Numbered from the stretch's first letter, positions 40,676-54,300 are shown. The stretch is DNA of 64,000 nt from Stichopus chloronotus (GCA_021234535.1 CM037841.1:14838825-14902824); one strand, 5' to 3'. Program-made: numbers and translations. Notes: a model not told the origin generated them from the letters alone.

Positions 40676-40756
40676 ACATGAAAAGTGCATATGAAAAATA
40701 AATGAATTGAAACAAGCTTCACGGACCCACCCCTGTTAAAAAACACTGGTGTAACT

Positions 40757-41150
40757 TATCATCTCCGACGTAAGGTCTATATCTAAGTGAGGGCGCTATT
40801 AAAATTTGAAAATACTTCCCAATCGATATTTACAATTCGTTGAATGAACAATCCCGACCGTGTACATCGTAACGCTATGCGCGAAACCCACTGATCTAAG
40901 CCTAAATCTAATTTACGTCCTAACCTGCGGCAGTGTCTTCATTAATTTTCTTGTGGGGCTGGTGAAATCTTTTGACGTGCTACTTTGTGCGAACGTTAGT
41001 ATGATACATTGGTTTACGTTTTGATAAAAATACTGTGGCCTTTTTTTTTTTTTATATGCGAAAATGTTGCAACTTAAACTAGTTGGCCTAACCAACATAG
41101 GTTACAGTAACTTGAGTAAGGACTTTTAAGCCTAAGTAAATGTTAGGCTA
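40757..41150. other. Intergenic, no gene recognised
   Basis: No feature beyond a T13 run at about 41041-41053. Confidence 0.35.
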
Positions 41151-42010
41151 GTCTGAACAGTATTGTGCGTTTCTTACCGTTAGGCGTAGCCGTGGTACGT
41201 TACATGGCCTAGGCTCATTACACTGCACATTACAGCCCTTGCATCGCTAACACACTGAATTCTAACTAAATACCCGACCCTCGCCACGGTCGTAGTCTAG
41301 CTCACACTTTCACAAATAGATAGTCTCAGTCATTGCATCCGCCTGGCCCAGACTGTAAATGTAAAGTTTGGCCTTCGCGGGGAACGCGTTGCCCGCACAG
41401 GCCAGACTGCCCTGTTTTCCCGTCCGTGCACTTCTGCAGTTTTTAAAGAAATCTGCGCACTTTTTAGTGGATATTAAGTTGTTCCCCGCGGCTGCGTTCA
41501 GCCCCGTGTAGCGCAAATTATTCCTAGATTAATACATTTAATGGAACATAAACTTTACATCATTAAAAGAGTAAGTAACATGCTCTTTTGGGTTGTGACT
41601 TGTGTTTAAGTGAGTTTGTTCATACTTTGCTTTGTTATTTTTTCACCACTTTTAGTAATCTGCGCAAAATTTATCTGAAATGTTGGTATTCAGGGTTTTT
41701 CCTGCGCAATTTTCCAATTGCGTTTTTGCGTTCCCGGCGCACAAAAAAAAGTTTACAGTCTGGCACCTGTCTGCAGCTTTTTACCCAAATAGGAGATAAT
41801 GGATGAATTTTAACTTGAAATTTCAAGTTGAAGAACTGAATGTAAGATCCAGTCAATATGGCATATTTAAAAGCCTCCAAGTGAGTGAATGATGCTGAAT
41901 TTTGCTGTTTTTAGAATTTTAAGCTTCAAATGGTCACCCAAAGCAGTTTTAGAGGTAATGTTGTTAAAGCCCCAATTCATTGATTCTAAGTTAAACATGT
42001 CTAAGCTAGG
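41150..42010. mobile_element. Second copy of the 24.5-kb TIR element, interrupted
   Basis: 41185-41317 matches 24550-24665 (ACATGGCCT, CTCATTACACTGCACAT, CACAAATA). 41770-41990 matches 24720-24900 (AGCTTTTTACC, GGATGAATTTT, GTGAGTGAATGATGCTGAA). An unrelated GC-richer insert lies between the two parts. Confidence 0.55.
41353..41761. mobile_element. Nested insert with CAGACTGTAAA termini
   Basis: The insert begins CAGACTGTAAA and ends TTTACAGTCTG, perfect 11-bp inverted ends, and interrupts the older element. Its interior is unusually GC-rich for this window (GGGGAACGCGTTGCCCGC). A hAT-type origin is possible, but the flanking 8-mers do not match clearly. Confidence 0.5.
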
Positions 42011-42223
42011 GTAGATACATTTCATTCCTTTAAGTAAATTCCAAAAGATGGAAATTGTACACGAGTAGTAGGAAGAGTAGGCTTAGACCTGGTATGCATA
42101 ATTATTGTTATTTCAACCCTTTTTTCCTGTTTGAATCTTGAACAGGAAAAACAAAATCGAAATTTGCAACAACAAACAGTCCGGCAAAACCCCGAATCTT
42201 TGTTGATGTCAAGTTATATTATA

Positions 42224-45200
42224 CAGTACTGTTTTCGCTTAACTCCCGTTGAAAAATTTTCAACGATAGTTGAATGTCAATGAAAATCGTCTTTTGGCAT
42301 TTAAAATCCACGAAAAACGTTTTTTTTCGTTAACAACATTTGGATTGCTCTAGTCATGGTGTGGTAACAAACTTTCAACGAATCTAAACGAGCCTTAAAC
42401 GAAATTGAACGATATCAAAACCGCAAAGGTAATCAAGAGAATGCGTCACGGTGGAAACGTGGTCTACACGACTCAGCCGTTTGTGACTGTGCAGAAGTTC
42501 GGGAAAACAACAAGACTTCCGCTGTACAAATGCTGTGTATGTTGATTTGCACGCCTGGCCTGTGGCTGCTATCTTAACTGTGAAGAGCAATACCTTAACG
42601 TCGCGCGTAGCGGCACCTTTACATCTGGAGACTTGCAGTGTTTTTTTTTTCTTTTCGTGAATGAAGAAAAATGGTGACTTCACCGAAAACTGGCAGTCTT
42701 GTGGGAAAATTGGTACACCTATGATGTTACAATGTGACTCAAATAACGTTAGTCCTCGATTTGTACTCTTCACAAAATGGAAAATATTTTAAAGTGTGGC
42801 GTAGTGTGCACAGTTCGTAGCCTAAGCCCCCTCCCTTGCTTTACTGACCATTAAGGCGGCTACGATTCAATTTTATGAGCAAAAAAGTATATGTTACATA
42901 GGCTGCAGGTAGGCGGAACAGTGGTTTTGCAAGAGAGCAGCAATCGAAAGTTTCGTTTAAGCTAGCACCTTAGACCAGGTGAAAATGTTGGCAAATTTCA
43001 AAATACAATTTACCTCTTCTATTTGGTGGAAGAAATCTAATAATCCAATTAGCTCCGTAAAATCCAGCGTTACGTGAGGTTGTTATGCAAAATTAATCGC
43101 ATAAGACAGATGCTCGAATCACAAAAAAAAAACTTTGTTGATGCAACGTAACAATAATGCAGACTTGCCTTGCTGTGCTGCGATCAGCGGCATTTATGTA
43201 AAAAACATTAAGGATTAGTTTTATACAACAGCTCGGCTTCTTGGCGCAAAAGAATGCCTCAATGGTATCAAAGTAACGTATGTACTACAACCGCGAAGCA
43301 GTTTGAGGCTGTTCTATTTGGAACATCAAGCATTTTGACATGTCCAATCGTAGACCCGGCGTGTCGGGCCGCCGCCCTTATTTTCCCCAATATGCATACA
43401 CGACTGTGATCAGACCCAGTACTTTCCCCTCGTCGGATGTTGTGTAGCCTACACGTGGTGCCAAATTTCGCGCCGTTCTCGAGCTGGGTTCCCTGCAACC
43501 GCGAGAGTCGAAAGAAAATTCGAAGGACTCATGGTGCAGGCGGAGCTATAGCGTTCATGCGCGGGATAATTGGAAGATATGATTGGTCAAAAAAAAAAAA
43601 AAAATCAGGGTTGGGCGACCTCAGATATCGGCCATGGCTAGACTAGGCCCTATGTTCATATTTGCATGCAGTGCGCAGATATTTTGAGTTGGTTAAGCAT
43701 CGTGTAAGACAGGTTCATGTCATATTTATGAACTCCTGCAATGTTTTTGTAACAATTTACATAACGGCACCCATTAGTCTTGATAATGTAGAAACAAAAG
43801 CAAAGATTGTCTTTTTACCCAGACCCTCTTCTTACACAGCACATTTTTCTCTCTGTTGTTTTGGCGATGAAAACGTTAGACGTTAGACCTTGGCAGGTTG
43901 CCAAGTGCACGATACGCGGCAACAGGTGCTCTGTATCGTGTCAAAGGAGTTACTTGACCTACTTTCCTCGAACAAGCTGCATTTTTTTTTTCAAGTAACC
44001 AATCCCTGCATTTTCACCTGTTTTTCCAGGGCCTTTCTGTGATACAGTCCACTGTGTGCACGTGGCTGATCAGAGAACAACTACAAGTAGGATATTATGT
44101 GCATGCCTAGCTCTTGCATGTTGAATAAAACAGAGAGCCATTTGCAGTTGAGCCTACGGCCTGATCGGAACGTAGAAAACTTTTCCATAACTCCGATGTT
44201 CTTACGTTGTATGTAAACAAAGTAAATTGTCTTTGATAATTCACAGCTTTTTCGTATTTTTCCGTTCTTGACTACATTTTTCACCTCCCGCCTTGAAAAG
44301 TTTTGCCTTTTTTAAGGGTTGTAGGTCCAAAGTAGTGCGAGAATTTACAGTTTTCTTACCGTATTTGTCTCCCCAAAAAGCAAGACCAGATTTATTGCAA
44401 ATGCTTTATTTTTTTTTCCTTTTTGGTGGGCAGGGGAGCACAGCCCCTAGGTGCACCCATGCCCTCCCGTGGCTACGTGCCTGCACATGTCCCCTTTTCC
44501 CATGCAGAATGTGGGAGAGCTAATCTAATTACATTTCATTGAAGAACTATACAGTTGGCTGGCATCCGCTAATATATATTGGGGCCTCGTCAAAAGCTAC
44601 ATTAGGGGACGCAATGTTGGGTGTCCACTGAAAACGCCAAAGCAGAATATGCTGTTGTTTTAAGGGGGCTACCAACTGCCTCGTTTATCCTGCTTTCCAA
44701 AGTACACCAAAGGACTGTTTACATACTTCTTACAGTTTTAACAAGCTCGCCTACATAAAAACTGCCGTATCGGGATCTAGTCATCCACATCTAGTCTTGT
44801 TATGTAATGCGTTTGCATAGTCCTTTCGTTGTGATAGTTATTAGCACGGAAGTGCCACATATCTATTGCATTGTCCCGTTACACTTTTTTTTCTGCCGTG
44901 ATTAAGATGTTCTCCTGAAAGACGCGCGGGAAGTAAGCTTTATCCACACTGGGATCACAGTGGGAGAGAACGATTTAAGAAAAACGATTAAGGCCAAGTT
45001 TGTGTCCTCAAACAGCAAACTCTGCTTCAATCATCGGTGAATTCGATTTATTTGCCATACCTCTGTTTACCACATTCTGGTGGTGTTTCAGAGAGAAAAA
45101 AAGAAGAAGAACGAAACATATGTGCGGTTTTTCCACTGTCGTATTATGTGATACTTTCGATCATTGTCTATTGACAGAACGAAGAGCCACAATCTCAGTG

Positions 45201-47444
45201 CGGTTTTTAATTTCTAAAATAGCAGAAAAGTCATTGGGTTTTGCTGGAAAAACCGATAAAGAGTAAGGCTAACAATAGAAAAACAGTACTACTGTATACA
45301 TTGCCGTGCGTAATGCAACGTTCAACATTTGCCGCATATTTTCGTTTTTAAAGAAATTGCGCTGAAGATAAGGATTCAACGGAGTGGTATTAAATTTTGT
45401 AAAAGGCGACAAGTGGTATGAAAAGTTATCCCGTATTTTTGGTATGACAGGCTGATTGATTTAAACTCTCAGTCAACTATATGCTTAGTACTCTCTCTCA
45501 TTTTTCTCCATACCAGTCATTTCTCAACTTGAAAATATCCTCCATAAACATTCAACAACGGTAGCCTATACATCACATAATGTTTGTCAAGGTAATGTGG
45601 GAGTTCAGGCACTCCTCCGACTAAAAAAGAAAAAAAAAAGCCATTCTCGGAATATGTTATCGTAAATTGAAATAAGGTACCGCAATAAAGCTAGACATTT
45701 ATTAAAAAATGCCACTTATGATTATTTGTCAAGTGAGTTAAGAAAGCCCTTCTTGTGTTTGCATGTGTATCTATTGGCAATCACACAAGGTCCTCTCTAT
45801 ATCTGTAACAGGAAGTAAAAACACTTTGGAAAGTTGTTCGATGGTAAAAAAAAGTCCTAATTAAGAACAAAGAAAACACTGTGCAATTGATACGTTTCCC
45901 CCAAATACCTTTTAATTGATAAAAAAGTACACGGTATAACATGAAGTGAAACATGATACGGGGTACCATGCAGAAGCAACCGCAGCACTAGTTTTTTTTT
46001 CTATTTTTTTTTTTATCTGTTTGTCTCCCTGAGTACCGAAAATTTTTGGGCACTCCAACAAGGGGTCTCCAGTATAGAAATAACTGAGTCAGCTACCACC
46101 AAAATCCCGGGAAAACTGTCAAGATTGCGCAGAATAATATTCGGAAAGACGCCCATAATGCTTAAGTTCGTTGTGTAACCAAAGTAACACATCTGCATAT
46201 TCTTCAACTTGTCCTTATTTTTTGTTTCTTGTGTGTTTTTTGTGTTAGCGATTTCGTTTTTATTTTCCGGCTTTTCTTTCGATGCTTCGCGATTTTCTTC
46301 ATTATTATTACTTCTTTTTTTGGCCTTAGGTTTCGAACACCAGGGATTTCCCAATCCGATCAAATTAATCTTAGGCCATGACCAAAAAGTATTTATTTTT
46401 GCTCAACTACTAACTCTATAACGTAACCACTATAGTTTCTTAAATGCCACGCAGTTCTACCATAACTACAGTACGTTACTGAGCTTAACTTGGCATGAAA
46501 TCTTACTCATTTTCTCCTTTCAATAACCCCCTTTTTCACTCCACACATAGGACAACAGTTCTAGTTGAAGCATCGTCTAGGTACACACACATTTTTACAC
46601 CATTCGGTCAGCTATTGAAAGCCACAGCTGCAGCTCACATTCTTGGCGACCAGCCAGAAAAGTTCTAGCGCTACGGTGAAGTTGACCTAGATATTGAAAT
46701 CTTTTTCATGCTGAAACCATTTTTTCCTTAGTAGGGGTGTTTTTTTTTCATGAAGGTCCCGCCTTCGCAAGTAACAGTATGTTTTGAGTGCCTGATTCAA
46801 TAACTGCCCCTTTCATGAAATGGAAGTATCTTCGCGTATCGAGGGAGTATGTTATATTTTTTGGCAACTATACATGATTTCAACTTGGAATGAATATCTA
46901 GGTCCCATATATCGCTGGTAAACTATCGTTTTCTCTAAAAACACAATCTTCAATCTTTTCACGCAAATTAATGTAACATTTTACGACCAAACATAGAATA
47001 TGACAAGAAAAATACACCAAACTTTTGTCAAAGTGTACATCTCAATGTATATATATATCATTCATACAAGAAAAAGGTAACTTACGCACTAACATACAAG
47101 TAACGCTTCCCAGCAAAGATAACTACAGTAGATTCCACACTAAGAGTATTTACTAGTTTGTTCTCAGTCAACGTACAAGGCGGCTGTGAAAAACCTAGTC
47201 TAATTGCCGATAACGATATTCCCCGAAATTCAACGGCTCGAGAAACCGCAATCCTCGTGCCAAATATCGTTGAAAAACGTTTAGTAACAGTCACGTAGCA
47301 ATTAACGATGAGATCGTTGAAAAAGTTCAATCGTTTAAAATCGACACTTTTCGCCAGATTTTTAAGAAATTCGACAGAAAGTGGCTAACATCGTGGAAAA
47401 AAAGATTGACGAATCTCAACGGGAGTTAAGCGAGGACAGTACTG
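42224..47444. mobile_element. Pogo-like TIR element, 5.2 kb, no transposase recognised
   Basis: Both ends start CAGTAC-TGT, then TCGCTTAACTCCCGTTGA, and match at 27 of 29 bases. TA dinucleotides flank them (42222-42223 and 47445-47446). CAGT... with CGCTTA resembles the termini of pogo/Tigger elements. Subterminal TTCAACGAT and ATCGTTGAA words are frequent at both ends. ORFs inside (for example minus-strand 46013-46363, Lys/Asn-rich, and minus-strand 42384-42773) show no HTH or DDE motif I can recognise. It ends about 0.7 kb upstream of the SRRM2 start codon. Confidence 0.75.
42840..47090. other. Interior of the 5.2-kb element, no gene assigned
   Basis: The interior is AT-rich with scattered ORFs of under 120 codons. 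A GC-richer patch lies at 43300-43640 and an A-run at 43590-43604. I saw no splice-supported exon, reverse transcriptase or transposase motif. Confidence 0.4.
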
Positions 47445-47446
47445 TA

Positions 47447-48160
47447 ATCTCATTTATATCATACAGTCTGAAAACTTTCATGTATGAATTTTGGAAAGCA
47501 AGCTTACAAACAAATTTTCTCTGAAAACATGAAATGATATATTGAAGGAGAGCTGTCATAATCAAGAATGTTGTTTGCCCTTTGTGCCATGATTCACATC
47601 ACATACAACCATCTGTTTCAACATACTGAATGTTCATAGATCTGCTTTTCAACTTGCAGGATGTTGTTCCTGGTTTTCACTGTTCTTTTATGGAAAAGAG
47701 ATTTTATCGGTGTGTGATGTCTTGGATGGGACTTATTGGCTCTGATTGATTCCTGGAGAATATATGGAATCTTAATTTACTGTAGTTAGTCTTAATTTAT
47801 CAAAGTTAGTTAAACTTATAGATTTTAAGAAAGTGGATGTTGATGTTTACATTTAAGGTGGTGATTTAAACAACTGTTTGTTCAATTTCTCCTAGGGGTT
47901 GCACCAAGCAAACAGGTAATGGCTAGACTTAAGGGATTTTAGCCTGAAAGCTACTGTAAAATACACATTTAACAGATTGAGCCACCAATACATGATCAAC
48001 CAATATCAATGTTTAATATCCTTGCTGCGTCCTTAAACTTTGGTTGAATTGTTCAAGTGGTAGTTACTGTATCTGTCATCTTTTTTCTTTGCTGAAAAAT
48101 CATGTCGTAAAATCTGTCCTTACAATTGCAGTTTTGTAAACAAGTTCATTATTCCCAGTC
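47447..48160 (+). promoter_or_regulatory. SRRM2: SRRM2 upstream region and 5' UTR
   Basis: This gap lies between the TIR element and the SRRM2 ATG. TTACAATTGCAG ending at 48131 is a possible acceptor for a 5' UTR intron. The sequence from there to the ATG is 29 bp. No clear TATA box was seen. Confidence 0.4.
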
Positions 48161-48399
48161 ATGTACAACGGTGTTGGGCTTGCCACAGCTCGTGGTAGTG
48201 GTACCAATGGCTTTGTACAGAGAAATTTTGCCTTGGTCCGCAATGCCCATCAGAAGATGGACTACAAGACAGAGGAAGAAATCAAAAAATCTGAAGCCGC
48301 CCTCAGCAGAACTCCTAATCAGGACATATTGGCTCATGAGCGAAAACGGCAGGTGGAGATTAAATGCTTTGAGATGCAAGAACATCTTGAAGAGCAAGG
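48161..48399 (+). CDS. SRRM2: SRRM2 exon 1 (coding part)
   Basis: 239 nt from ATG to donor GTATGC, ending in phase 2. It carries the invariant N terminus and the first cwf21 helix (HERKRQVEIKCFEMQEHLEE). The ORF reading on to 48472 is intron. Confidence 0.92.
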
Positions 48400-51300
48400 G
48401 TATGCCTTTACATGCATTTGTGACAAGAATTTTGTGTTATATGCAATTTTGTGGTGGATACTTTGGCAATAAGTCCCATAAATAGCTGAGCACTTCACAC
48501 CAGTTCCACCAACTGAATGAAAGTCAGTATTTATATAGTGTAGTCATCAGTCACTGGACAGTGTCTCTTTCCTTAGCGCCCTAGAGAATAAGTCGCTTTT
48601 TCAGTGCATTCTCTTTCATTGATTTTTTTCCTTTATTCACAATTTGGTGGCTCAAGCTTTTGATGATAGTCATAACCTTTTGCAGTCATACTAGTGTGTG
48701 TGAGTATGTGCATTTGTGGTTTTGTGACACCTCCTTGTAAACATGTGCATCTCAAGAAGGGAAGATAGAAGGGAAGATATTTGGTTTGTCATTGAATCAC
48801 ATTTACCGCAAAAAGCATATTGCTTTTAGTGGAGGCTTAATGCACTTTGAGGTCAGTAGGAGTAGAATAATATTTGACTTTCACACACTCAAAAAAAATA
48901 GGTTTCTTATACCCAGTAAAACTCGTATAAATACCAAATATGACACCAGTCCCAGTTTGTTCTTGAAATGTCATGTTTACAAATTCACTCACCACAAACT
49001 CACTTGACAGACATACATATGTACATATGTATGTATACATGCATACAACGTCATGATTAGAAAGGTCTTCTTGCTCACAGTAATTAATAAATAAGCAATA
49101 GGAAGAAGGCTGTGGTAAATAGTCCACTGACATTACCTATACCAAAAATAAGATCTGTCCATGCACCCTTCAGCAAGAAACAGGGATGAAGTTAAGTGGT
49201 AGTCCTGACCTTGGAGATGCCCAAAATGTCTGCAAGACAACCAGATTTTGTTGCAAGATTGCCCTTCATTCAACAAAATTTGGTAAATGCTTGAATCGAA
49301 TCACAACTTTACAATACAGTGTTTGACACATTGTCATCATGAAATTTGGCAATGATTTGCTAATAGTAACAGCACAATGCAAGTGTATTCAAAGAAGGCC
49401 TACAGTAACAGAAAGAAGTCATGGCATAATTTGTTGCAGTTCAACAAAATTTTTGAAAAGGACAGTCACATCTGACATGTTTGTTGTCCGTTGAACTACG
49501 AGATGATATCGCTAAAATTTCAACACTGAGCAATGTTTAATTTCGACAAGACTCAGTGTTTATTGTTGTTCTCTCAGCAAAATATTTTATCATACTGCAT
49601 GCTGTAATGAACCGATGTAAGACAAATTCATGACTTTCAAGCAATTTCTATTTATGTTCTAACATACCCTAAATATTACATAAATCCAAGTAGACCAAGT
49701 TACCTTGTCCCAACTTCACTCCCGAGCTTCCTTTCTTGGGATACGCTGTTAATGTATCCTGTTGCCAAAGATTGACCTCTGTCAACTTTTACATTAGATG
49801 ACAGATAAACCACAATACATGTTCATTTTTGGTTCCAATAAAAAAGAGAAACCTTTGCTGTCATGGCTGTATGTTTGTGTGTGTGCCTGTGTGTTCATCA
49901 TGCTAAGCATGTTTGTACAAAAGGAAAAGGGATATTTTGACAGTTCTCAAAGTTGGTACATGTATAGAGATGCCCTGTGGTAAAAGGAAGAACACTTTCC
50001 TTTTGGGTGAGGTCACAGGTACCCAGAGGTCAAATGTAAGAAACATTGAAGCAAATGTATCTCAAGAAGTGTAGCAGTGGTTTTATAATTCTTATACTTT
50101 AGGTTGTAGAAAGTCCATATTGAATCTCTGAACCACATTGCTTTTAGGTGCAGGTCAAAGATCAGCGGGGGCCGAACCCGGAAAATGTTCTGATCTTGGT
50201 ATCTTAAAGAAAGCTTTGATACTTTTCATATGTGGATATATGTTGATAATGTGCCATATTAAGTGGATGAATCTGCTTATTTTTGGTGGAGATCAAGTGT
50301 CATCTCAGGTCTACCAGAGTTTAAAAACTGCAAATAGTCCTAACCCCATACAGTATCTCAGGATATAAAGCATGGATTTTTTTTCTTCATATTTTGAATA
50401 ATATGTTGAATAATTCCTTTTCAATAGATGAAGTCCATTGATTTTGACGTGAGGCCCACCTGGGGTGGCGGAGGGGGAGTTAAAGCTCTGAGGACTCTAC
50501 TACCATAGTAGACTGGTTTTGCCAAATAATAATGGTGCTTAACTTTTAGACTACAAGAGCCATTTCTGGGATGCATTCAGTCTGCTTTGTAATGAATTCA
50601 TTCCCCCCCCCCCCCTTGCATTTTTGCATTCTGGTTTAGCTCCTTACTTTGAATACCATTGTTTGCCTGTCTGTTCTTTAGACATTCTGAAGCAGACATT
50701 ACTCGCAAAGTTGCTGCTTTCCGTAAAATGCTCATGGACAAGGAGGGAGTCGCAGATACAGATGACAACTCCACAACGAAATCAAAGTAAGTGCCACATA
50801 GAGAGATCGCAAAGCCTTAAAAGAAATGAAAAAGGGAGTAAAAGGCTGTCATCTGTTTACCTATCATCAGTTAGAGGTAACATCTTAGATGTACACAATT
50901 GTATTTGTATGTGTACATTGGAGACATTTGTATCAGTGATTCTAAGAGGTGGGACAGGTCTGTGAAGAACAGCACATGTTGGGTAGTATTAAGTCATAGT
51001 TAAAATGGAATCAATTTCAGAGCCCTAGGTAACTGTTTCAAGGATTGAAAGAATTTAAGTTTTACAGTAGTAAACTGAAGTTTTATAATCCTGTGAGGCT
51101 GTGAAATGAAACTCATGTGACATAGTCAAAGTTGTAATATTTTCTATTGACCATTTTCTTAAGTGGTTCACTGTGGAGAACCTTTTTTGTAGAGAAATGA
51201 ACAACCAGGTTGCTTCATTGAGAGTTTTTGATTCCTTGCCGAAGGCGGAACGAATCCATGCGATGGTGATGTCGTGTGTGTGTGGGTGGGTGTGTGACGC

Positions 51301-54300
51301 CCTGCTTGTAAACACGATATCTAAAGAAGGGTAACCATGAATGATCTCATACTTGGTGTGTGGATTGGTCATAGTGAGTAGATGATCCCTATTGTTTTTG
51401 GTGGAGGTCAAAGGTCATTCGAGGTCACCAGAGGTCAAAATGTGAAAACCTTGTAAACACAATATCTCCAGAAGGGTAACTTGACTGATGTGATACATGC
51501 TGTCTGGGTTGGTCATATTGAGTAGATGATCCCTATTGTTTTGGGTGGCGGTCAAAGGTCATTTGAGGTCACCAAAGGTCAAATGGTAAAAACCTTGTAA
51601 ACACAATATCTTCAGAAGGGTAACTGTGACTGATGTCATACTTAATGTGTGGGTTGGTCATATTGATCAGATGATCCCTATTGATTTTGGTGGAGGTCAA
51701 TGGTCATGAGAGGTCTAACTGTGAAAACCTTTTAAACACAATATCTCCAGGAATCTAACCTTGACTGATGTCATACTTAATGTGTGGATTGTATACATAC
51801 TAAGTAGATGACTCCTTTCGTTTGTGGTGTTTCAAGAAGAATAACTGCAGTTGATCTCAAACTTATCATGTGGATAATTCATGTTTGTTATAATATAACC
51901 ATGTCGCAAGGATTCACAAAGCCTTTTGGCTTTCTGGTGTTTTTCATTTTGACATGGTCCCTCCCCTTCTCCACTGAGTTGCTTTTGTTGATTGTGTGTG
52001 TGTGAAAAAATGAGATATCGGCAAGGAATCACCAACTCATTTGACTATCTGGTTCTATGTTACAATCAAAGGGCATTGGAAACCCATCAGTTGGCTGCAG
52101 CAAAAGAAAAGCAGAACCAGAAGTTGCGAGAGGCATTTGGGATATCTGATAACTATGTGGATGGCAGTTCTTTCGATCCAGATCGTAAGGCCAAAGAAGC
52201 AGAGGCTAAAGCCATGCAGGAAAAAAATTACAGGTGAAGTATCATGAACCATCTACCACTAACCTCCCTTCTCTTTCCCTTTCTGTTCCAATTTTAAGCA
52301 ACTCTCCAGGTCACACACCTAAATCTCATCCAAATATATGTTCATTTCTTTTTCATTTTTTTGTTTTATGAAATGGCAACCTTTTTTTAATCAAGATTGT
52401 GTGTTTGTGATGCCTTGCTTCGTGGAAACATAATGCAGTATCTCAATAGGGGAAGCTGGGACAAATCTCATGTTTGGTATGTAGTTGTCCCACATTGCAT
52501 GTAAAAACCATTTTTGGTGGGAGTCCAAGGTCATTTACGGTTAACAGGGGACAAATGGTGAAAACCTTGTAAACAGGATATCTTAAAATGGGAAGCGGGG
52601 ACATGTGACATTTAATATGTAGATGTACTGCATAGAGTACAAGAACCCTATTGATTTTGGTGGGGGTCAAAGGTCATTTGGGGTCAATGGGGTAATTATG
52701 AAAATTTTGTAAACAGTATATCTCAAGAAGGGAAGCTTGGACAAATCTCATATTTGCTAAGTAGGTGTACCACATTGAGTCAAAGGAGTCTATTGTTTTT
52801 GGTGAAGTTCAAAGGTCATTTGGGATAAACATGTCATGTAGTGAAAACCTTGAAAACACAATATCTCAAGAAAGGAAGTTTGCACAGGGCTCATATTCTT
52901 TTTGATTCTATCCTCATTACAAAATATAACACTCTGCTGTGGTTCAGCGAGCTTTATAACATCTCTGGTATGCTCGGTTATTTACATGCATGCTGTTAAT
53001 TGACATAGTGGGACAGACCAGTGTAAGCACTTGCCGTAGGAGGGACAGTTGCATGAGTGTGCATATACCATACACTGTGCATGTTTAGTCCATGTGAATC
53101 AATGCTGAACATATGTTGACATTCTTTGTGAAGTTTCATTGGCTCTGAAAAACATAGACTCTTTACCAGTGAAATAATTTTGAATTATAAATCCTGTTGT
53201 ACTATTTGGAGCATGCCCAGCTATCGGAATCATTGATTCCGTGCGTATATGTCAGCAGTGTAAGTTCTTTTTGCCTCATTGAGACCTATGTAAACACAAA
53301 CTCAAGAATGCAAGCTTGGATTGATCTTGCATTCACCATTTATCATCATATACTCTTAAAGATCACAATTGTTTCAATTGGAGGTGAACCACATTGAGTG
53401 GAGTATTGGGTATGTACTATGCTCTATTCATGTCATGCATGTACAGACTATCGATTTGTTTTGCTTATGCAGTAATTATTGTGGTCAGCAAGACTGTTCT
53501 ACATTATCGAAACCACTCGGCATTTTCTAATTCTTGTTTTATTTTACTTTTTGGGACTGTAGAGTCATGATCATAAATGAAAACAGTTACCATTTTTGCA
53601 GTAAAAGTGAAACTTGGACTACGTTCAAAGATTATGGTGTAAATATTATGGTGTCTCTGTATTCTGACAAATAGGATGTAATAACTTTTAAGATATCTCT
53701 CAGCATTAAAGTGTGCTAAACAATTATGTTACTTGCAGTATTCTCCCAGAGCCAGATGAACCATCTTCATCTGAGAAGAAGAAGAGAAAGAAACATGATG
53801 GTAGTAGGTAAGATGAATAGAGAGATTGGAGAGCTATATTATTTTCATTAAACATCTCAATTCTCTCTCCCTTTGAGGAAAAAACATATCTGGTGTGTAT
53901 TTTCCATGATGTGGTTCAACAAAATGTTTTGCAAAATAGGGGAAAAAAATTAGGGTGAGAATCAGTGTTTGTTTGCAAGAGCTTTGTCAGGATAAAACCT
54001 CCTCATAATATAATAATGTGGCAATGCATGACAGAGTCATAATTGCAACCAAAAGTTATTGATAATCTGTAGAAAAAAAGAAAAAGATGAAAAATGAACC
54101 TTTTTGCTGTATCATGTAAAGATGCTGATTTTTACCAGTTACTACAACATGGTCTGTCAACCATATTCAGTCTACCACAGCCATGATCAAATAAAATGAA
54201 TTACATTGTGGAAGGTGGAGGCATTATATTATATATATCCAACAAGATAAAGGCAGGCAAAAATGTAAATTGTGGTAAGAAAAGCAAAGTTCAGAATCCC

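Larger units (their letters stand above)
38035..40748. mobile_element. hAT-like DNA transposon, 2.7 kb, with nested repeats
   Basis: Flanking 8-mers GTGTAAAT (38027-38034) and GTGTAACT (40749-40756) match at 7 of 8 bases, the target-duplication length of hAT elements. The ends are CATATGTTCTCAACC and, reversed, CAGTGTTTTTTAAC, each followed by a GGACCC/GGGTCC patch as in many hAT ends. The interior carries a LINE fragment, a 323-bp tandem duplication and a palindromic array. No transposase was recognised. Confidence 0.55.

Noticed and set aside
42384..42773. 129-codon minus-strand ORF
   Set aside because: Lies in the subterminal repeats of the 5.2-kb element; no recognisable domain.
46013..46363. 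116-codon Lys/Asn-rich minus-strand ORF
   Set aside because: The N-terminal half is low-complexity and I saw no transposase or nuclear motif. Kept only as a note in the element entry.
48400..48485. SRRM2 ORF continuing past 48399
   Set aside because: A GTATGC donor and exon 2 phase show that the sequence after 48399 is intron; the extension matches nothing.
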